Shown: positions 11,952-24,775, counted from the stretch's first letter. The stretch is DNA of 64,000 bases from Scalesia atractyloides (GCA_947069175.1 CAMTDV010001633.1:61920102-61984101), one strand, 5' to 3'. Notes: generated by a model not told the origin, from the letters alone. Numbers and translations are program-made.

Positions 11952-12350
11952 AAGGATATTAGATTTAAATAACGTCAACTTTCATCAATTGGCTAATAGC
12001 ACTTTCAACTTTTGATTTTTACCACAACACTCCCATTGTTCAACAATTTCCCTCTTGCACTCCCAAACTAACTGAACCTTAACCCAATTAATTTTGTGTT
12101 GTTTTGGCAATTTTTTTGATGTGACATCTAGCGTGGCACTTTATGTTGACGTGGCATCCGATGTGGCATCTGACGTGACGCTTTTAGTGACATTGCATCT
12201 GACTTAAGGAAACTGTGTTAGGGTTCAACTAGTTTGGGAGCGCTAAAGGAAAATAAGTTGAAAGTTTGGAATATTGTTGTACAAATCGAAAGTTAGGAGT
12301 GCTATTGATCAACTGATTAAAAACTAATGCTATTTAAATCCAATATCCTT
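11952..12350. mobile_element. inverted-repeat MITE-like element, 399 bp
   Basis: The left end AAGGATATTAGATTTAAAT matches the inverse of the right end, ATTTAAATCCAATATCCTT. Matching continues inward with gaps (CTAATAGCACT against AGTGCTATTGAT). The centre has several GACGTGGCATC-like phrases. The flanks AATTATA and AATTACA may be a decayed target duplication. Superfamily not assigned. Confidence 0.7.
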
Positions 12351-12479
12351 AATTACAAACAGGTGTGATGCTAATTATTTAGACTAATAAACTATTATAT
12401 TAAAATAAAGATAGGATCTTACGTTAATCTAAAAGATTAAAAATGAATTATTTAATGAAGATGTTGGAATAAAACTATA

Positions 12480-13033
12480 AGGGTCTGTTTGGTATGGGTT
12501 AATGAAACGGATGGAAAAATGAAATAGACAAGGTAATGGAATGGGTAATGGAATGAAATGAATCATTCCATTCCATTGTGATGTTTGGTTACTCACATGT
12601 GAACAGAATAAATCATTAGTTTGTACAATTTGATAAACAAGAAAAGACGAAGTAACGAAGCATAATTGTATTAAAAACGACTAAAATATAATTGTCTCAT
12701 TAATAATAAAATTAAGGTAAAAGAATTAATAATAAAATGTTGATATATATATATTTCCAAATTTGTTGTTTAAAAAAATATATTAATATATATATATATA
12801 TATAATAATAAATAATAATAATAATAATAATAATATATCTCTTTTCATTCCTTGAAGGAATGGAAAAAAAACACTCACTTATCAAGGAATGAATTGTTAT
12901 ATTTCGAAGGAGTTATATTCCTTCGGAATGCTACATTTCATTACCACATTACAACTAAGCATGTTTCTTTTCATTCCATCAGAATGGTCTATTCCATTCC
13001 ACCTTCTATTCCTTCATATCAAACGCTACCTAA
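12480..13033. mobile_element. inverted-repeat element, GGGTCTGTTTGGTATG ends
   Basis: The left end GGGTCTGTTTGGTATG opposes the right end, which inverted reads TAGGTAGCGTTTGATATGAAG. Internal ATTCCATTCC phrases are also mirrored. The interior has an AT/AAT microsatellite at 12738-12836. Such ends are common in hAT-like non-autonomous elements, but I see no 8-bp target duplication. Confidence 0.6.
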
Positions 13034-13082
13034 AGATCTTTGAAAAGTTTTTAAAACTGATAACTAATTATATAGACTATCA

Positions 13083-13775
13083 ATCAATCAATCATACCCA
13101 GTATAATCCCACTCATAGCCAGGCTACTAGTAGGGTCTGAGGAGGGTTAGATGTAGGCAAGCGTTACCTCTATTCCAAGGGATAAAGATGTTGCTTCCGG
13201 TGAGACCCTCAGCTCCAAAGCCACATTCAACCATAAACCTCAAATGAATCATAAATAGGCATATAACTACTTTAGAAGCAACTAGAAAACATAGGTCTTG
13301 GAAAGTTCAATTTAAGCTACGACGCAATAAAGAAAGCATTAACATACACACAAGCAGTAGGCACCAAGGCAACACTAACATACAAAGGCCACCAAAAACA
13401 ACTAAACAACAACGCTCCTAAGATAGGTCTCTAATACCCAACCGTACCAACCACCTAAAAGTCCTTAACCCTAATCCTACGTCTCCACAAACACCTATCC
13501 TCGACCATGTCTTCAGAAAGGTGCAAGTCTATCAAATCCTTCCTAATTCTCTTATCCCAAGTCAGTTTCGGTCTACCTCTAATTCTTTTTCCCTCGACAG
13601 TAAGAGTTTCCATGATTCTAACTGTGGCCGTCATTTGCCTCCTCCTTACATGGCCAAAACCATCTCAACCTCCCCTCTTTAATCTTATCTGTTATACTAG
13701 TTACCCCTAATCTATTTCTAAAAACTTCATTTCTTATAATGTCTTTAGTTTCCTCTTCAAGGCTGTCTGTATTTG
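13083..13775 (-). mobile_element. RTE-type LINE fragment, 3' end
   Basis: On the minus strand, a short piece at 13760-13660 encodes RNRLGVTSITDKIKEGRLRWF, the conserved C-terminal tail of plant RTE reverse transcriptases, also found at 55516-55974. Below it lies the same 3' untranslated sequence as in that copy, ending in a (TGAT)n tail near 13083-13097. It is strongly 5'-truncated and carries frameshifts. The A-rich stretch at 13770-13815 marks the truncation side. Confidence 0.78.
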
Positions 13776-13834
13776 CAAAAAGAAAAAAATAATAAATAAA
13801 TAAAAAAAATTTATCATCCAATTATTGTGAGTGA

Positions 13835-15840
13835 GATGATTTCATGGGCTAAAAAAGAAAAGAAGGAGATTATGTTATTCAAAGTAGACATTGAGAATGC
13901 TTACGAGATGGTGAATTAGGGCTTTCTTTTGGATAATTTGTAATATATGAGATTCTCAAAAAGGTGGCGGAACTGGATTAAGGGGTCTCTTTTATCTAGC
14001 AGGGCTTTGATGTTAGTAAATGTGTCCCCGACTAAGGAGTTCAATATCGGTAGAGATTTACGACTGGGAGACCCGTTGTCAGCATTCCTTTTTATTTTGG
14101 CACTGGAGGCGTTAGATGTTTTCTTGAAAAAAGTTGTTAAGATATGGCTATTTTCAGGCGTTCAACATCCAAATGAAGGTCGGATAGTATCAAATTTGTG
14201 TTATGCGGATGATGTTATATTTTTAGAAGAATGGTCCGAGATAAATGTTTTAAACTTGAATCGTATTCATGTTATTTGTTTCTTGTCTGAAAGTAAACTT
14301 GGAGAACTATCGGTATTGGAGTTGAAGTTGAGACAATTGAGGAACTTGCAAGCACATAACTTTGTAGTCCTAGTTCTTAGCTCCTGTCTTACTTGGGGCT
14401 GCATATATATAAGGGCCAACATGAAATGAAATAAATAATGGAAAGCAATTATAAATAATTTTAAATCTAAACTTACAGCTTGGAAAGCGAAGACCGTTCC
14501 GCTGGTAGGAAGAATGACACTAGCTAAAGCGGTTTTGTGAAGTTTGGCTAATTAATCTCTCAGTTTTCAAAGCTTCTATAACGGTGATTAACACTTAGGA
14601 GGGGGTTAGAAGAAGCTTCATACGGCGAAGAATGGTGGGAGTATAAAATAAGATGGATCTCATGGAAGTTGGTCCCGACACCGAAAGTCTTGGGGGGTCT
14701 TAGTTTAAGGGAGTTTAGATCGATGAATTGGGCTTTGCTTGCTAAGTGGAGCTGGCGTTTCAAAAGTGAGCCAACATAGTTGTGGACTCAAGTTATCAAT
14801 GCCATATATGGGACGGGTAAATCGATCTAGGCCATTCCTTCAAAGAAAAGCATGACATGGATTTGGTTGGATATTTCTATGCTTGAGTAGGAGTTGATGA
14901 TATTTGGTATTAACCTTTCGGATTGGCTTGTAGGAAACGTGAGGATGGTGGCAATACTCTTTTTTTAGGTAGATGAGTTGGGTTTAAGGGGCGGCTTTGT
15001 GATAGATTCCCGGTTATTTTTTATATCGCACCAAATAAAAAAAGCAAAAGTCTAGGACTATTTGTTAAAACCGAAGCAGTGACAAAATGGAGATGGAAGT
15101 GGGCTAAAAATTTTAGAGATCGAAAAGAATGGGTCTAGTTGGGAACGGTTATGGAGGTCCATAGTGATAAATGGGTTTGGAAGGACTAAGATGGGAACGC
15201 TATGGAGGTCAATAGTTATAAATGGGAACGCTTATGGAGGTCCATAGGAATCTAATGGCTGAAAAAATGGGTGTTATATCCTCGATGGGTTCATTTAGGT
15301 GGAACAACTAGATTCCACATAAAGTGAATTACTTTGTGTGGAGTGCTATGCTAAGTAAAGTGCCTACAAAGGATGCGCTAAATGATCGGGGGATTTAAAT
15401 TTAGAACAACACAACAGGTGTAATAGATGCGGGATTGAACAAGAATCGGTATACCATCTACTACTTTCGTGGCTTTCAGCTATAAGCATTTGGTAGAGCT
15501 TGTGTTTTTGTTTTAGACTCCCTGTGCCGTATGTGTAGTGGTATGTTAGATTCGTTTTTTATCTCTCAGGTTTGAGGGGCTGGTGATTGAGGTTGTTGTC
15601 TAAGTCGCATTTTTGGTAGATTTGGAAGGTGAGGGATAAGGAGTTCAATAATATCTTTATCCTGACTATGAAGACGATGAAAATTATTGAAGAAGATCCG
15701 TTCTTGATTATTAATAATAGATCGTCTTTTAATAGCCTAAAATGAGAGAGGTGGTACAATTTTTACGTTAGAGATATTATTTTGTAATTGTTTTTTTCCT
15801 GTTGTTCTCGGTATTTTCAACTCCTTCGTGACCCCTTTTG
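13835..15840 (+). pseudogene. L1-type LINE reverse transcriptase remnant
   Basis: Plus-strand frames with stops give FKVDIENAYEMV (RT motif A) near 13880, GDPLSAFLFILALEAL (motif B) near 14070-14120, YADD at 14202-14213 (catalytic motif C) and a KLTAWKAKTVPLVGRMTLAK block near 14470-14540. Near 15310-15400, VNYFVWSAMLSKVPTKDAL fits the zf-RVT domain that follows RT in plant L1 ORF2. The endonuclease and the start are missing. Many stops and shifts mean an old, dead copy. Confidence 0.85.
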
Positions 15841-15915
15841 GCTATATCTATATCTATATATATTTCTTGCTATTCAAATTAAAAAGTTTTAAAATCTTTA
15901 TTTTTGTTTAATATT

Positions 15916-17095
15916 AAGGTAAATTACACATTTCGTCTTTTATGTTTGTATCGGATTGCAACGAACGCATAGCCTTAAACTTCAATAATTACAGTTACAG
16001 TCCTTTATTTGCAAAACTCGTTACACTCTATGTCCTTTAGCACTACCTAGATTAAAATTTTCAGTTTATTTTATTCACTTAAGGGTATTTTGGTCAATTC
16101 ATGTTTTTATTTAAATGTTTATTAGATTAAAAAAAAAAAAAACTGCATATACTCCTCGTCTTCCCCAAATATCTACTTCTGTTTCTCTCGTCAACCAGCA
16201 TCCGTCACCTACCACCACCTAACCTAACCGCACTACCACCACCCCCCATCGTAGAAATGATACAACCTATTTTCCTTTAAAGTTTCCACTTCCCAAAGCA
16301 TACCAGAATCATCTTATAATTCCAATGACATTTTAGACTTCAAATATTAGATCAACTATATCCAGATCTTGATTTAAAACAAAAAAGCGTTTTTTTTTGG
16401 CCCATGTTAAAGTCCTCTGATAATAAAAGAAAAAGTAGGGAAACCCTAACATTCAAAATCCACAGCCGCCGCTCGCTTATTCTCCGCTCTTTCTATAGTC
16501 TTTTTCTCTCCATCTTATGAACATCACAAGAGCAGCTATAATCATTAAAATACAGAGGGATTGTTTGTTGTCGGTGGTGTTATTGGTCGGATGATGAAGG
16601 GGGCGCTGTTCAGGGGGCGGCGGTTTGGATGGATGGAGGTGGCCCTAATCTGGTCAAATGGATTCAGAGACTATGCCGTCGTCGTTCAAAGGATTCAGAC
16701 TTTGCGGTGTGATGATTTGGAAGGACGGAGGTGGTGGTGTGGCGGATCTGGATGGAGGCGGTGGTGTGTTGTGGTGGATCTTGTGGTGGTGGGGGTTGGT
16801 TTTTGAAAGAGAGAGGGGGGAACTGAGACAGAGAGATAAGAGGGGAAGAGAACTGATTACGATAAGGTTGGAGTTGTTTATTTACATATATATATATTTT
16901 AAATATAATTGTAAAATTACTAATCTACTCACATGTGCAACATATTTAACTGAAAATTTTAACCTGGTTAGTGGTAAAAGACGTAGGTTGTAATGAGTTT
17001 TACAATAAAAGGACTGTGGAATGTAATTATTGAAGTTAAAAGCTATCCATTCAAATCTGATACAAACATAAATGACGAAAAGTGTAATTTACCCT
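15916..17095. mobile_element. DNA transposon-like element with ~150-bp TIRs
   Basis: The left arm (15916-16070, AAGGTAAATTACAC outward) is an imperfect inverse of the right arm (16945-17095, GTGTAATTTACCCT). Blocks such as AACTTCAATAATTACA and AAAATTTTCAGTTT are mirrored. Long terminal repeats of this kind fit a Mutator-like non-autonomous element. The flanks AATATT and AATATC could be a decayed duplication. The interior, 16150-16860, is GGTGG/GGCGG-rich and unlike the arms; no protein was recognised in it. Confidence 0.68.
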
Positions 17096-17429
17096 AATAT
17101 CAAAAACTAAAAGCAATCTAAGAGGTTAAAAAGGCATTAATAAGTTTAAAACTTCTTTGGAATATTATGCTAGTTATTAATATATTAATATTATATATTA
17201 ATAATAAACGAGTGGGTAATCACTCGCACTTTGTGGCGGGTTCGCAACATAGATAAAAATAAGCAAATCGCGAATGTAACGATAAGAAACCGCAGTGACG
17301 ATATATTCGAAAATCATGGAAAAGTTACATCGTTGTATACGTATGCGAAAGCCAAGTTATTTGAACAAAATTTACACCAAAATGTATATAAAGATAAACA
17401 CGATTATTGTGCATTACAACGAGTCGTTT

Positions 17430-17720
17430 TAACTAGATAAAAAAAATACGTCGCAATGGTGTATTTAGAGATGAGTGCTGAATGGTTTGAAAAAACCAAC
17501 GGTTAAAAAAACTTTTAAAATAGTCTGTCGATTAAAAACAACGTTACGAGAATTAACAAAAACACTTCGCAATGGGGCAATTTAAAAAAATGAAAGGTTA
17601 AAAAAAACTTTTAAAACATTCGGTCATTGTAGAAAATCATAACAAAAATTCACGTGAAACCATAGAGAAATAAAACTCGCTTGGATCATTGATATAAAAG
17701 CCGAAACCAATAAAAATATC
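17430..17720. repeat. two imperfect direct repeats of about 125 bp
   Basis: The phrases ACACTTCGCAATGGGGCAA and TACGTCGCAATGGTGTA, each followed by GGTTAAAAAAACTTTTAAAA and a GTCGATT/GTCATTG segment, recur about 125 bp apart. 17105-17430 has no recognisable feature apart from AT-rich DNA. Confidence 0.5.
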
Positions 17721-17856
17721 ACGTAATGGGAAATTTGTTAAAAATTCAAATGATAATTTTATTAAAGTTCACGTAGGGTTGTAGTGTGTGTAAAGGAAAA
17801 AGAAAAAAATCTATAATTTTATTAAAGTTGAGGAGACAAATGTTTAACTTATATAA

Positions 17857-18814
17857 GACTACTCGGTATGGGCTTCGGCCTTGGGACGGCGAGGCCCGGC
17901 GACGGGCCGGAACACCACCCCGGGTGGTGCGGCGACGTCATGGTCGTCGTCCACTAGACGAAGAAGACGAGCACTAAAGGACAAAAAATATAAACGTTGG
18001 GGCATGTATCCGTTGAAGAGGATGAATTTAAAAAAAATTCCTTTAAAATTCAAATTTATTACCTTTAAAATCCCCCATTTTTTACACAATTCCACTACTT
18101 CTTCCACTCTTATTCACTCACATTTTATACAATTTTCCCACTTTTTATACAATTGCTCTGATCTTTCTCTCACATTTTCACAACACTCCCATATTATTTA
18201 AAAAAAAATAGGCATGTCTTCCTCTTCATCTGGTGTTCATCTTCTTCGGATGAGGGCGAAGCATTCTTTGCGAACTTCATTATGCAAGCAGCTCAGATGA
18301 TCATGGAAGAGGAATAAGAGGAAGAAACATTCAGCCCGTTCTTTTACACCACAGAGGTTGAGATACATTATGTATGCTTGTATATTGCTGCATAACATGA
18401 TCATCGAAGACAAGGTTAGAGCGATTTGTGACTACGACGAGAACGCGCCTAATGGGAATTCTATTCCAGTGAGTGCAGAACAACAAGATTTAAACGGGTT
18501 CTCTCTATGTAACGAGTACACACATCGAAGCTACAAGCGGACTTGGTGGAGTACATTTGGAACAACAAACCAAACGAACCCAACGACGACATGCCGGATG
18601 ATGAAGAGTAGTAGTTTAATTATTTTTTTAAGATTAGGTTTGTTTTTATAATGTAATGTTGGAATTAATATTTATTTTAGACTTTTTTTAAATTTTTTTC
18701 TTAATATTAGGTTGGTTTTTTAATGTAATGTTTGAATTAATATTTGATTTAGAGTTTTGAATATATATTGCATATTTATTTTAGACTTTTTTTTTTATTT
18801 TTTTAGTTTATATA

Positions 18815-18851
<37 letters not shown>

Positions 18852-19054
18852 TGCATATTTAGTTTTAGTTTTAAATATATATTGCATATTAAATATGGCA
18901 AAGTTAAAAGAATAATTAAATAAAGTACGTGGGGTAGCCCCATCACCCATTTCCTTGGGTTCTTATTGGAGGGGCATCCTCCATGGGAAGACCCACGTAA
19001 CGTCTATGTGATGGGTCTTTCTCTATGGAGGTCCATCCTCCGTACCGAGTAGCC
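17857..19054 (+). mobile_element. PIF/Harbinger element, internally deleted (1198 bp)
   Basis: The ends are GACTACTCGGTATGG and, inverted, GGCTACTCGGTACGG, each flanked by TAA (17854-17856 and 19055-19057), the target duplication typical of this superfamily. Inside are an N-terminal and a C-terminal scrap of a Harbinger-type transposase with the middle missing. A GC-rich stretch (17880-17950) lies in the left end and a long AT repeat (about 18808-18850) in the right half. Ends, duplication and protein scraps agree. Confidence 0.88.
18214..18611 (+). pseudogene. Harbinger transposase remnant (N- plus C-terminus)
   Basis: A short N-terminal piece (SSDEGEAFFANFIMQAAQ, frame-shifted from the ATG at 18214) looks like the acidic start of plant Harbinger transposases. 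After an in-frame stop near 18317 comes YIMYACILLHNMIIED (18364-18411), the hallmark of the DDE_Tnp_4 C-terminus. A later frame gives LQADLVEYIWNN, the usual tail. The whole DDE catalytic core that should lie between is absent, so this is a deletion derivative that could move only with help from a complete element. Confidence 0.8.
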
Positions 19055-19421
19055 TAAAATTATGGGTGTAAACAAAAACCAGACACTAAAAAACAAAAAT
19101 TTTACTATTTATAAGCACCGACAATTGTTATATTAAAAATAATAATAATCATAATAGTTATAATTAATAATAATAGTAATAATAATATGTTGTATATTTA
19201 AAAAAAAACTTATAAAAATACAAAAATATTATAACTAATCACTATTATTATAATTATAATTATTTTAAAAAATTACAACTACAAGTCATTTGTTGGCCTA
19301 GATGGTCAAACAATTGAATCAAATAAATGAACAAATGCGGAAATATGAGGACAACTGCGACTCTTTTTTTATATTAAAATCAAATAAGATTATAATTAGA
19401 ACCAATGCAAACTAATCCTAT

Positions 19422-20050
19422 TTATAAGACCGGTCTAACATATTTTAAAAGAAATAACACATTCTTAAAATATGACTCAATATCTCTAAATAAAAATAAA
19501 CCAAACTTTAAATATAGTAACCAAAACAGACCCAAACTTTTACTTAGTTTCTTCAATTGTCTATAACAAACTTGCTTAATCGGTTCTGCAATAGTTGCAT
19601 TCAGTCCTTTCATATTCAACTTTGAAACCACATTGCTATTTTCTTTCTTGACTTGCTTCTTCTCATCGACTTGTTTTTGACCAATACTTTCATGAATCTC
19701 TACAAACGTACCTCGTTCCTTCTTCTTTTCCATCCATTTCAAACATTCTTGAGATAAGTCATTCTTTATAAAAACTTAAATTTTTCGGTCGAGCATGAAC
19801 ATGACACCATAAACAAGGAAGGATCACAATCACCTTGGTCTTCCATCAATACCAAATTCACTTCTTCTTTTATTGCTTAGTCCTTTGCACTCAAGCGAGT
19901 AGTGCCCAATCTTATCACAATTGTAACACCTCAAAGTATCCCACCATTCTTCCAGGTTCTTTCTCCTTCAGTCTTAACCTTGTTCGCATAAATCATTCTC
20001 ACATTCATTATTCCATCTTGGATTTCATATTCCCCTCCCATTAAATCTTC
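19422..20050 (-). pseudogene. Ty1/copia gag scrap with zinc knuckle
   Basis: On the minus strand near 19925-19880, CYNCDKIGHYSLEC has the exact CX2CX4HX4C spacing of a retroviral-type zinc knuckle, in the style of plant copia gag. The flanking frames are broken. A Lys/Glu-rich open frame follows at 19742-19422 and may be the next piece of the same polyprotein; I do not recognise it. No LTRs are visible around it. Confidence 0.6.
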
Positions 20051-20369
20051 TTGATTAACTACCAAACTCCCATCAAATTAATTAATTGACTATATTACAT
20101 TTAGAATACACTAGTATTCTTTTTTTGTTTATTTAGAAGCTTTACTAGCTTTTGAGTCCTTGTGATACACGGGTTTAGCAATGGAACATTTTCTAACCTA
20201 TCTAACCTAATTAACTTTCCAAGCTATCTAGTCTAATCTATTCAACTTTCCAACTTATCGTGGCTTGTATGGATATTATAAATTGGTCATCTTAAGAAAA
20301 GATAAAATTTATCTATAATGTCATAAAGATTACAACTTAACAAAAAAAAATCAAACATATAATCCAAGT

Positions 20370-21010
20370 CACAATAATGCAAAAAATATTAAGCAAACTA
20401 AAACAAAGTCGATATTTAAAAAAAATTGTAACAAAATGTAACGATCCAATTCAACCTCTTGTAACAGCCGAAGTAAGTTCTAATAGACCTTTAGATTCAA
20501 AAAACATAAACTCCAATTCGTCCGCAAATACTAGCTGCAAATCTTCAACAACTTTCTTCAAATCTTTAAGTTTGTATCTTTAATTACCCTTTAAGATATT
20601 CATTCCAACATCTACATGCAACTGATGACCATCTTTTTCCTTCACTATTAATTGAAACATTTTATCCAAACCATTTTTAAAAAGCCCACTTGTTTCGTAT
20701 AATCTATGGTAAAAGAAAATAAAAAATATAGAAATGAAGATATAAAAGTAAGTGAATATGACTTATAAAAAATGCAAGGAGAAAGAAACTTACAAATTTG
20801 TTTTTAGTGACACGTTAAGGAAAACACCGGTATCTTCTTGGATGATATTATTATGGATAACATCAATAACCATAATATCATCATAGGCTCATCATTAGAA
20901 ACCAGAAACCTGAATGATGTCAAGTGCAACTTGTTGCATAATTTGATCAACTAAAACTTGTGGAGGACGAACCAAAACCTCACAAGAATTAAAAACCGTC
21001 TTTTCAAAAT
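20370..21010 (-). other. unrecognised coding-like fragments
   Basis: The minus strand has several short frames of protein-like composition separated by AT-rich gaps, for example KDGHQLHVDVGMNIL near 20620, DDIMVIDVIHNNIIQEDTG near 20850 and EVLVRPPQVLVDQIMQQ near 20960. They could be 3' exons of the B3-like locus to the right or a dead separate gene. I cannot name a family. Confidence 0.3.
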
Positions 21011-21360
21011 TTAAACACAAAGCATATCAAATATAATTAATTAGAATATAATCTATAGAATTTGTATACGACTGGATATGATTTAGATGTTTAAAAAAAG
21101 ACATTTGTGTAATATATATTTCGTCAATTTGAATGTAACTGAACAATTGCTAACTTAATTCAATATTCGTTGTATATCAACTTGATATTTCAGCCAAGTT
21201 CAAACTGATGATAAAGAAGTATAAGTTATAAACATCACATGACACAATGTAATGAGTGAGAGCAGGAAACTATATATTTGTCTTATAAGTTTTACATAAA
21301 TCAAACTTGATGAACAACATAAGGAATTAAGATCATAACACTGTATATTTTACAACATTA

Positions 21361-21905
21361 GGCTAGTAACATTTGAACATCCAAAAAATATATACATTCT
21401 TAACAAGTGTTTCATCATAATTTAATAAAAAACTAACAAAAGATCCACAATATATATAATTACATTACATTACATTACATTACAATACGTAAAGAAGGAA
21501 ACTGTTTCGTATTTACAACGACGTTATTAACACAATTTATTTACGCTAACGTTATTAATACAATTTTGACAACTCGTATATGGAAAGAATGTATCAATTT
21601 AGGAAACAACCAATATAAATGGAAAGAATGCATCAATTTAGAAAACAACTAATATAAAAAAGAGGCTAGTAACATTTGAACATCCAAAAATATATACATT
21701 CTTAACAAGTGTTTCATCATAATTTAAAAAAAAAAAAACTAACAAAAGTTCCACAATATATATAATTACATTACATTACAATACGTAAAGAAGGAAACTG
21801 TTTCGCATTTACAACAACGTCATTAACACAATTTATTTACAGTAACGTTATTAATACAATTTTGACAACTCGTATATGGAAAGAATGTATCAATTTAGGA
21901 AATAA
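21361..21905. repeat. 303-bp direct duplication with ATTAC microsatellite
   Basis: GGCTAGTAACATTTGAACATCC starts at 21361 and again at 21664. The two copies match almost base for base to about 21905, differing in the number of TTACA units (about 21460-21485 against 21765-21782). AT-rich and non-coding. Confidence 0.9.
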
Positions 21906-22685
21906 CTAATATAAAAAAGGTATTCATATACCAATTTGTATTATCAGTTTTAAGGATATTGTTTTTAAAGAATTTTAGTAATCAAAAATTTTTTTTTTAA
22001 ATGTTTAGGAAACAACTAATATAAAAAATGTCTTCATATAATACTAAAGTTAAGGTAATAGTTATTGAGTACCAAAAATACCAATATTGTTTTTTCTTAA
22101 TTCAAACAGATGTTGAAAAAACCAAGATTGAATGTGTTTAAAAAAAACTAACAAAATACTGAAACGATTAACCTAAATGTTATATTCATAACGTGGTTGA
22201 ATTTAGAAACAAACTTGGTTTAAACTGAACTTGACAAATTATAAATCTTTCTGCTAATTGTAAGGTTTTTATATATTTAAAATAATTAGTAATTATGGTT
22301 GATATAACAACCATAAAATTAAAAAACCACTAATTTTTCTTTGTCTAGTAGACGATTATATATATCAACTCAACGTCAAAATATACAAAAATATAAAGTT
22401 GTTGTTCGTCCACCCATTCAACAGTTGATATTATCAACAAACCATTAACAAACAAACTTTGTCCATCAAAGAAACTCAATTGTTTATACTAACCACCATG
22501 AAACTACTTGGTAACCATTATGATACGAAGCATACCTGCAGCATGATAAAAAATAACGTTGCATTTGCCACCATCTTCGATTCCATTTTTCTTCGTGAAA
22601 TGGCCCCGACCTTGGATTGCATAACGATAACCTCTTCTACCATCCTTCTCCCTCCTCACATCCATCCTAGCAACTTCTCCAGACA

Positions 22686-23102
22686 AACATCATATTTTAA
22701 TCCTTCGACCAACTCTTTTTCTTGCTAGTTTGGTTGGTAAACGCTATAAAGCAATTATAATGAATTCATTCAACTCAAATTGATAGCAAATTATAAATTA
22801 TTAAAAAGTGATCAAAACTAAATGTAAAGGAGTATCATTACAATTATGTTTCTTGCAATGACGGTGAAAGTAGCACTGACTTGATGATTACGTGGAATAA
22901 GTGGATGATTAACCTGCATAGGGTATGTCTTCAAATATTCAACAATTATATATGATTAAATTATACAGTAAGAATAAATGTAAAATAATATTATCACCGG
23001 ATCATGAGCAGTGTTTGAGCATGGTTGTGGATGTGAAACAATGACTTGAGTATCATCAGTCATGAAAAAAGTCAACCAAAAGTTTCTTTTACCCAAGTAC
23101 TG
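22686..23102 (-). other. unique 3' part of the B3-like locus
   Basis: Left of the repeat units, minus-strand frames continue without duplication: GKRNFWLTFFMTDDTQVIV near 23090-23040, then QVNHPLIPRNHQVSATFTVI near 22915-22860, then the block at 22686-22504. These look like exons split by short AT-rich introns. They are the single-copy end onto which the repeated units abut. Confidence 0.45.
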
Positions 23103-23936
23103 AAAAAGAACAAATTTAGCAAGCTTCATTTGGATTTTTTAAACAACCTCTACCCAGTCTCGAATGAAGAAAACTGATCGCCAGATGTTCCAATCTTGAT
23201 ATTTTGTGTATATACTTCATCTACCAAAATATTGTAATCACCATTGCAGCAACTTAGTCCAAGGTGATCCCTGATAATCTTGGATAGTAAAAATTGCACA
23301 ATAAGAAAAGAAATAATGTTAAACATTTATTTTACTGAAAGGAAATACTAAATTCGATAGTACGTACAACACGGCAGGGAGAACAATGTAGAATGATGTC
23401 TATTTTTGTAACATGGATCACAAGACAAACATTTGAAAGCCTAGGTTTTTTTTTGCCCACAACATCGAAATAAACAATAAACGCCGTTAAAAGGAAATCT
23501 AAGTACGACTGAAACGGAGTAAAGACCAAGAAACAACCAATCTTCCATCCAAGTTGATCCACAATAGTTTTCCATCCATCGTTAATTGCTACTCCATCAC
23601 CAACCCTCTTGTATGAAAGAACCTATGAACGCTCATGTTCTTCTGAAACACTTAGGCAGAACCTGAATTATTAAAGGTAATTACTTAAATTGCAAAACAA
23701 TTTATATATATAAACATGATTAGGAAATCAACATTACCAATTGATCAAGTTCAGTAAAGCAAAAGACTCTGAAGAAATCCATTATGAAATCTCCAACCTT
23801 ACAACCTGCACCACATTAAAAGAAATGTAACAACAAATTAATAATAAAGGGGGTCAAATGCATTAATAACTTGTTTTGATTGAAGTGGACTCGATTTGGG
23901 AAGTCATAGAATCTGGTATGTTTTATTCCCGCAAGC
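23103..23936 (-). repeat. B3 exon block, unit 1 (834 bp)
   Basis: Bounded by AAAAAGAACAAATTTAGC on the left and TTTATTCCCGCAAGC on the right. The B3 core frame lies at 23562-23332. This is the most diverged of the four units in its left portion. Confidence 0.88.
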
Positions 23937-24775
23937 AAAAAGAACAAATTTAGCAAGCTTCATTTGGATTTTTTGAACAACCTCTACCCTGTCCCGAATG
24001 AAGAAAAACTGATCGCCAGATGTTCCAATCTTGATATTTTGTGTATATACTTCATCTACCAAAATACTGTAATCACATTGCAGCAACTTAGTCCAAGGTG
24101 ATCCCTGATAATCTCGGATGGTAAAAATTGCACAATAAGAAAAGAAAGTTAATGTTAAACATTTATTTTACTGAAAGGAAATATTAAATTCGATAGTACG
24201 TACAACACGGCAAGGAGAACAATGTAGAATGATGTATATGAAATATCTATTTTTGTAACATGGATCATCCACAAGACAAACTTTTGAAAGCCTAGGTTTT
24301 TTTTTTGCCCACAACATTGAAATCAACAATAAACGCCGTTAAAAGGAAATCCAAGTACGACTGAAACGGAGTAAAGACCAAGAAACAACCAATCTTCCAT
24401 CCAAGTTGATCCAAAATAGTTTTCCATCCATATGTAATTGCTACTCCATCACCAACCCTCTTGTATGACAGAACCCAAGAACGCTCATGTTCTTCTGAAA
24501 GATTTAGGCAGAACCTGAATTATTAAAGGTAATTACTTAAATTGCAATATAAACATGATTAGGAAATCAACATTACCAATTGATCAAGTTCAGTAAAGCA
24601 AAAGACTCTGAAGAAATCCATTATGAAATCTCCAACCTTACAACCTGTACCACATTAAAAGAAATGTAACAACAAATTAATAATAAAGGGGGTCAAATGC
24701 ATTAATAACTTGTTTTGATTGAAGTGGACTCAATTTGGGAAGTCATAGAATCTGGTATGTTTTATTCCCGCAAGC
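23937..24775 (-). repeat. B3 exon block, unit 2 (839 bp)
   Basis: Same boundaries as unit 1. The third block reads open at 24086-23904 and matches unit 3 almost residue for residue. The B3 core is open only in parts because of small indels in a T-run near 24300. Confidence 0.9.

Noticed and set aside
17881..18201. Arg/Gly-rich frame at the left end of the Harbinger element
   Set aside because: It reads through the GC-rich terminal part; no homology and no conserved start.
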